Source: Betaproteobacteria bacterium (GTDB taxonomy: Bacteria; Pseudomonadota; Gammaproteobacteria; Burkholderiales; Burkholderiaceae). From it: 6,528 bases of DNA. The stretch is from positions 1 through 6,528 of the forward strand of contig CANIMS010000094.1 of assembly GCA_947468785.1 (NCBI GenBank). The letters are read 5' to 3'. Under the pieces are notes generated by a model. That model saw only the letters and a program-made list of their open reading frames with translations, was not told where the DNA came from and did no database searches. Positions 5,833 to 6,528 of the stretch are shown piece after piece; positions within the stretch are counted from its first letter, which is position 1, and every line of letters starts with the position of its first letter. Position numbers and translations under genes: made by a program.

Positions 5833-6528
5833 TTAGAAAGTGTGACGTACGCCAACTGCGAATGAAGATACATTCAAAGCTGGGTTAACTGGCTGAGCAG
5901 AGCTCATGTTGTTTGTACCGTAGATACCATAAAGGTTGGTACGCTTAGACAAGTAGTAGTTCAAACCAGCTTGCCATGCTACAAAGTTAGCTCTTGGTTG
6001 AACTGAACCAATACCAAAAGTTTGGTGGCTACCGTTACCGATATTAGCCCAACCTTCGATTGTTGGAGTGATATAAGAACGAACACCGATCTGTTGTGCA
6101 GAACGTTTTGCATAGTAGTTGGTGTTAGCAAGTGCTTCAACTTTCTTGTTAATGTACTGTAAGTAAGCCTTCAAGATACCGAAGTCATAAGTAGCAGCAG
6201 CATAGAACTGGTTGTCTTGAGATTGCAAACCGCCGCCAGCAGCAGTCCAACCTACAGTGTTAATTGGCAAGTTGTTAGCAACTGGGCCTGTGTTGTTAGA
6301 CTTCAAACGGTTGTTTGCAAGAACAACATACAACTTGTTCCATGTGTAGTCAGCCTTCAAACCCCAACCAGACCAGTTGTTTGTAACAGCTGTTGTGTTT
6401 GTATTGCTAACTGTTGAGCCATTTTGAACATACATAGCGCCCAAAGAGAAGCCAGCAAACTTGTCAGACTGAGCTTGCAATGTGTTTGTTGTACGAACTG
6501 TCAACGCATTAGATGTTCCAGATGTACC
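5833..6528 (-). CDS. General outer-membrane porin, C-terminal part (Gram-negative porin family)
   Basis: The frame is open from the right window edge to TAA 5835-5833, giving 231 residues; the signal peptide and N-terminal strands lie outside. The visible part shows alternating amphipathic beta strands rich in aromatic residues, for example WGLKADYTW, QFYAAATYDF, LKAYLQYI, FVAWQAGLNYYLSKRTNLYGIYG and SSFAVGVRHTF. The protein ends in Phe, as needed for recognition by the BAM outer-membrane assembly machinery. The segment LSKRTNLYGIYG next to the C-terminus is typical of trimeric 16-stranded porins of Burkholderiales, which are usually about 350-400 residues. It would let small hydrophilic solutes diffuse across the outer membrane; selectivity cannot be read from this part. 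Loops are rich in Asn, Thr and Ser. An in-frame TTG at 6504 is internal, not the start. A strong terminator follows. Confidence 0.88.
   Translation of the reverse strand, partial: GTSGTSNALTVRTTNTLQAQSDKFAGFSLGAMYVQNGSTVSNTNTTAVTNNWSGWGLKADYTWNKLYVVLANNRLKSNNTGPVANNLPINTVGWTAAGGGLQSQDNQFYAAATYDFGILKAYLQYINKKVEALANTNYYAKRSAQQIGVRSYITPTIEGWANIGNGSHQTFGIGSVQPRANFVAWQAGLNYYLSKRTNLYGIYGTNNMSSAQPVNPALNVSSFAVGVRHTF

Overview
The window looks like a chromosomal segment of a betaproteobacterium in the order Burkholderiales. Its fairly AT-rich composition, the general-porin type and the gltIJKL arrangement would fit a freshwater genus such as Polynucleobacter. That placement rests on gene families and composition only; no database comparison was possible.

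Layout, left to right. Positions 1-105 hold the C-terminal end of a plus-strand gene, most likely the PDZ tail of a Deg/HtrA-type serine protease. It converges on a compact minus-strand operon at 118-3280, read right to left as gltI, gltJ, gltK, gltL. These encode the periplasmic binding protein, two inner-membrane permeases and the ATPase of a polar amino acid (glutamate/aspartate-type) ABC importer. A 186-base AT-rich divergent intergenic region (3281-3466) carries the ribosome binding site of gltI, two candidate facing promoters and a small hairpin. It separates the operon from a 695-residue plus-strand protein (3467-5554) that joins TPR repeats to an O-GlcNAc-transferase-like (SPINDLY/GT41) catalytic region. 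Its stop codon interlocks with that of a previously unlisted 49-residue minus-strand lipoprotein gene (5551-5700). To the right lie a strong intrinsic terminator (5751-5785, minus strand) and the C-terminal 231 residues of a general outer-membrane porin (5833 to the window edge, minus strand).

How the parts work together. The porin would admit small solutes across the outer membrane, and GltI would capture acidic amino acids in the periplasm for GltJK/GltL to import. This is a functional inference, not a shown linkage. The TPR-GT41 protein is cytoplasmic by sequence (no signal peptide or membrane segment). No glycan synthesis, flagellar or adhesin gene lies in view to name its acceptor.

Most of the window is ordinary housekeeping and transport content. 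The items most worth a second look are the tiny two-cysteine lipoprotein with the shared stop codon, the acceptor of the TPR-GT41 enzyme and its Gln at a usual His site, and the facing promoters with a leader hairpin in the divergent region. I see no CRISPR array, tRNA, rRNA, insertion sequence or phage gene, and no convincing new multi-gene system.
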